Under the pieces are notes generated by a model. That model searched no databases. It was given only the letters and a program-made list of their open reading frames with translations, and had not been told where the DNA came from. Shown here piece after piece: positions 14,830-15,471 of a stretch of 15,471 nucleotides of DNA. The DNA lies in the NCBI GenBank assembly GCA_023431185.1, contig JAEYXS010000010.1, forward strand, positions 1 to 15,471. The letters run 5' to 3'. Made by a program: the position numbers and the translations under genes. Origin of the DNA: Verrucomicrobiota bacterium (lineage in GTDB: Bacteria > Verrucomicrobiota > Verrucomicrobiia > Limisphaerales > JAEYXS01). Each line of letters starts with the position of its first letter. The stretch's first letter is position 1.

Positions 14830-15471
14830 ATGTGGACCGCGCTTGCCATCCTTAGCCTCGCCTGCACCGTGGGCCTCTATTTCTGGTCACGCGGCCAGAT
14901 CAAGTCCCTCGAAAGCGCCTTGGACCGCTTGCGCACGGAGAAGGCCAAACAGCTCGAGCAGCAGCAACAAGCCCTCGCCGAGGAACACGCCCAGCAGCAA
15001 GCCCTCTTCAACTCCATGATCGAAGGCGTCCTCGTCCTCGACCGCGAAGGCAAAGTCCGCCTCGTCAATCAAGCCGTCGAACGCCTCTTCGGCCTCAACC
15101 ACGACATCCGCGGCCAGAGCCTCATGGAAGCCTTCCGCATGCACGCCCTGCAGGAACTCCTCAACCGCGCCGCCATCGAGGGACGCATGGTCGGCGGCGA
15201 ACTCGAGATCCCCGGCATCGACCTCCGCTGCCTCCAGGTGAACGTCGTCAGCCTCCTCAACCGCGAAGGCCGCCACGCCGGCATGCTCCTCGTCTTCCAC
15301 GATCTCACCCGCCTGCGCCAGCTCGAGAACACCCGCCGTGAATTCGTCGCCAACGTCAGCCACGAACTCCGCACCCCACTCTCCCTCATCAAAGGCTACG
15401 TCGAGACCTTGATTGACGGAGCCAAGGACGACCCCGCCGTCGCCCTCCGTTTCCTCCAGACCATCGAGAAG
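14830..15471 (+). CDS. phoR: PhoR-type sensor histidine kinase, N-terminal part (cut by window edge)
   Basis: The first 214 codons of a membrane histidine kinase; the frame is open to the last base, and the ATP-binding domain lies beyond the window. One hydrophobic segment (about 2-19, TALAILSLACTVGLYFW) anchors it, with no periplasmic sensing domain. A Gln/Glu-rich coiled coil follows at 24-57, then a PAS domain (about 58-160, with SMIEGVLVLDREGKVRLVN and a HDLTRLRQLE exit), and the dimerisation/phospho-acceptor H-box FVANVSHELRTPLSLIKGY with His178. This layout is that of PhoR, which reads phosphate status through the Pst/PhoU transporter rather than an external ligand. It starts 33 bases after the phoB stop; the Shine-Dalgarno is weak. 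The ATG was chosen because it gives the membrane anchor. Confidence 0.9.
   Translation, partial: MWTALAILSLACTVGLYFWSRGQIKSLESALDRLRTEKAKQLEQQQQALAEEHAQQQALFNSMIEGVLVLDREGKVRLVNQAVERLFGLNHDIRGQSLMEAFRMHALQELLNRAAIEGRMVGGELEIPGIDLRCLQVNVVSLLNREGRHAGMLLVFHDLTRLRQLENTRREFVANVSHELRTPLSLIKGYVETLIDGAKDDPAVALRFLQTIEK

Overview
The window looks like chromosomal DNA of a free-living Verrucomicrobiota bacterium (Pedosphaera/Limisphaerales-like rather than Akkermansia itself). The best clue is a four-gene block whose order, sizes and protein architectures match the type IV pilus-like locus known from Akkermansia muciniphila (Amuc_1101, 1100, 1099, 1098). An exosortase/EpsI polysaccharide cluster next to it fits the same phylum. 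The assignment rests on recalled family knowledge, not a search.

Layout. (1) Positions 4938 down to 1, minus strand: a pilus-like envelope operon made of a PilM actin-like protein fused to a PilN-like domain, an Amuc_1100-like (PilO-position) protein, an Amuc_1099-like (PilP-position) protein and the first 460 residues of a secretin (PilQ/Amuc_1098-like), cut by the window edge. (2) Positions 4939-5191: a 253-base intergenic region. (3) Positions 12779 down to 5192, minus strand: a seven-gene polysaccharide cluster: NAD-dependent sugar epimerase, DUF1972/GT4 glycosyltransferase, GT9 heptosyltransferase-like enzyme, exosortase, EpsI, polyprenyl-phosphate glycosylphosphotransferase and UDP-glucuronate decarboxylase (UDP-xylose synthase). 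(4) Positions 13883-12894, minus strand: malate dehydrogenase with a sigma70-like promoter and a strong intrinsic terminator that separates it from the polysaccharide cluster. (5) From 14095, plus strand: a PhoB-type response regulator and the start of its PhoR-type histidine kinase, preceded by a triple 11-bp-period Pho-box-like repeat.

How the genes fit together. The pilus block would form the inner-membrane-to-outer-membrane alignment complex: PilM-N on the cytoplasmic face, the 1100-like and 1099-like proteins spanning the periplasm, and the secretin in the outer membrane. No pilin or motor ATPase lies in the window. In the polysaccharide cluster, the glycosylphosphotransferase starts a lipid-linked glycan, the GT4 and GT9 enzymes extend it, the epimerase and UDP-xylose synthase supply nucleotide sugars, and the exosortase/EpsI pair probably links envelope protein sorting to this polymer. 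No flippase, polymerase or export gene lies between the cluster's two boundaries. The phoB-phoR pair appears autoregulated and may be translated from a leaderless or very short-leadered mRNA.

There are no tRNA, rRNA, CRISPR, insertion-sequence or phage signals. The points most worth checking are: low-complexity linkers in three of the four pilus-like proteins; an exosortase with Glu where the family normally has its catalytic His; a GT4 enzyme lacking the usual acidic pair; and the Pho-box/short-leader arrangement.
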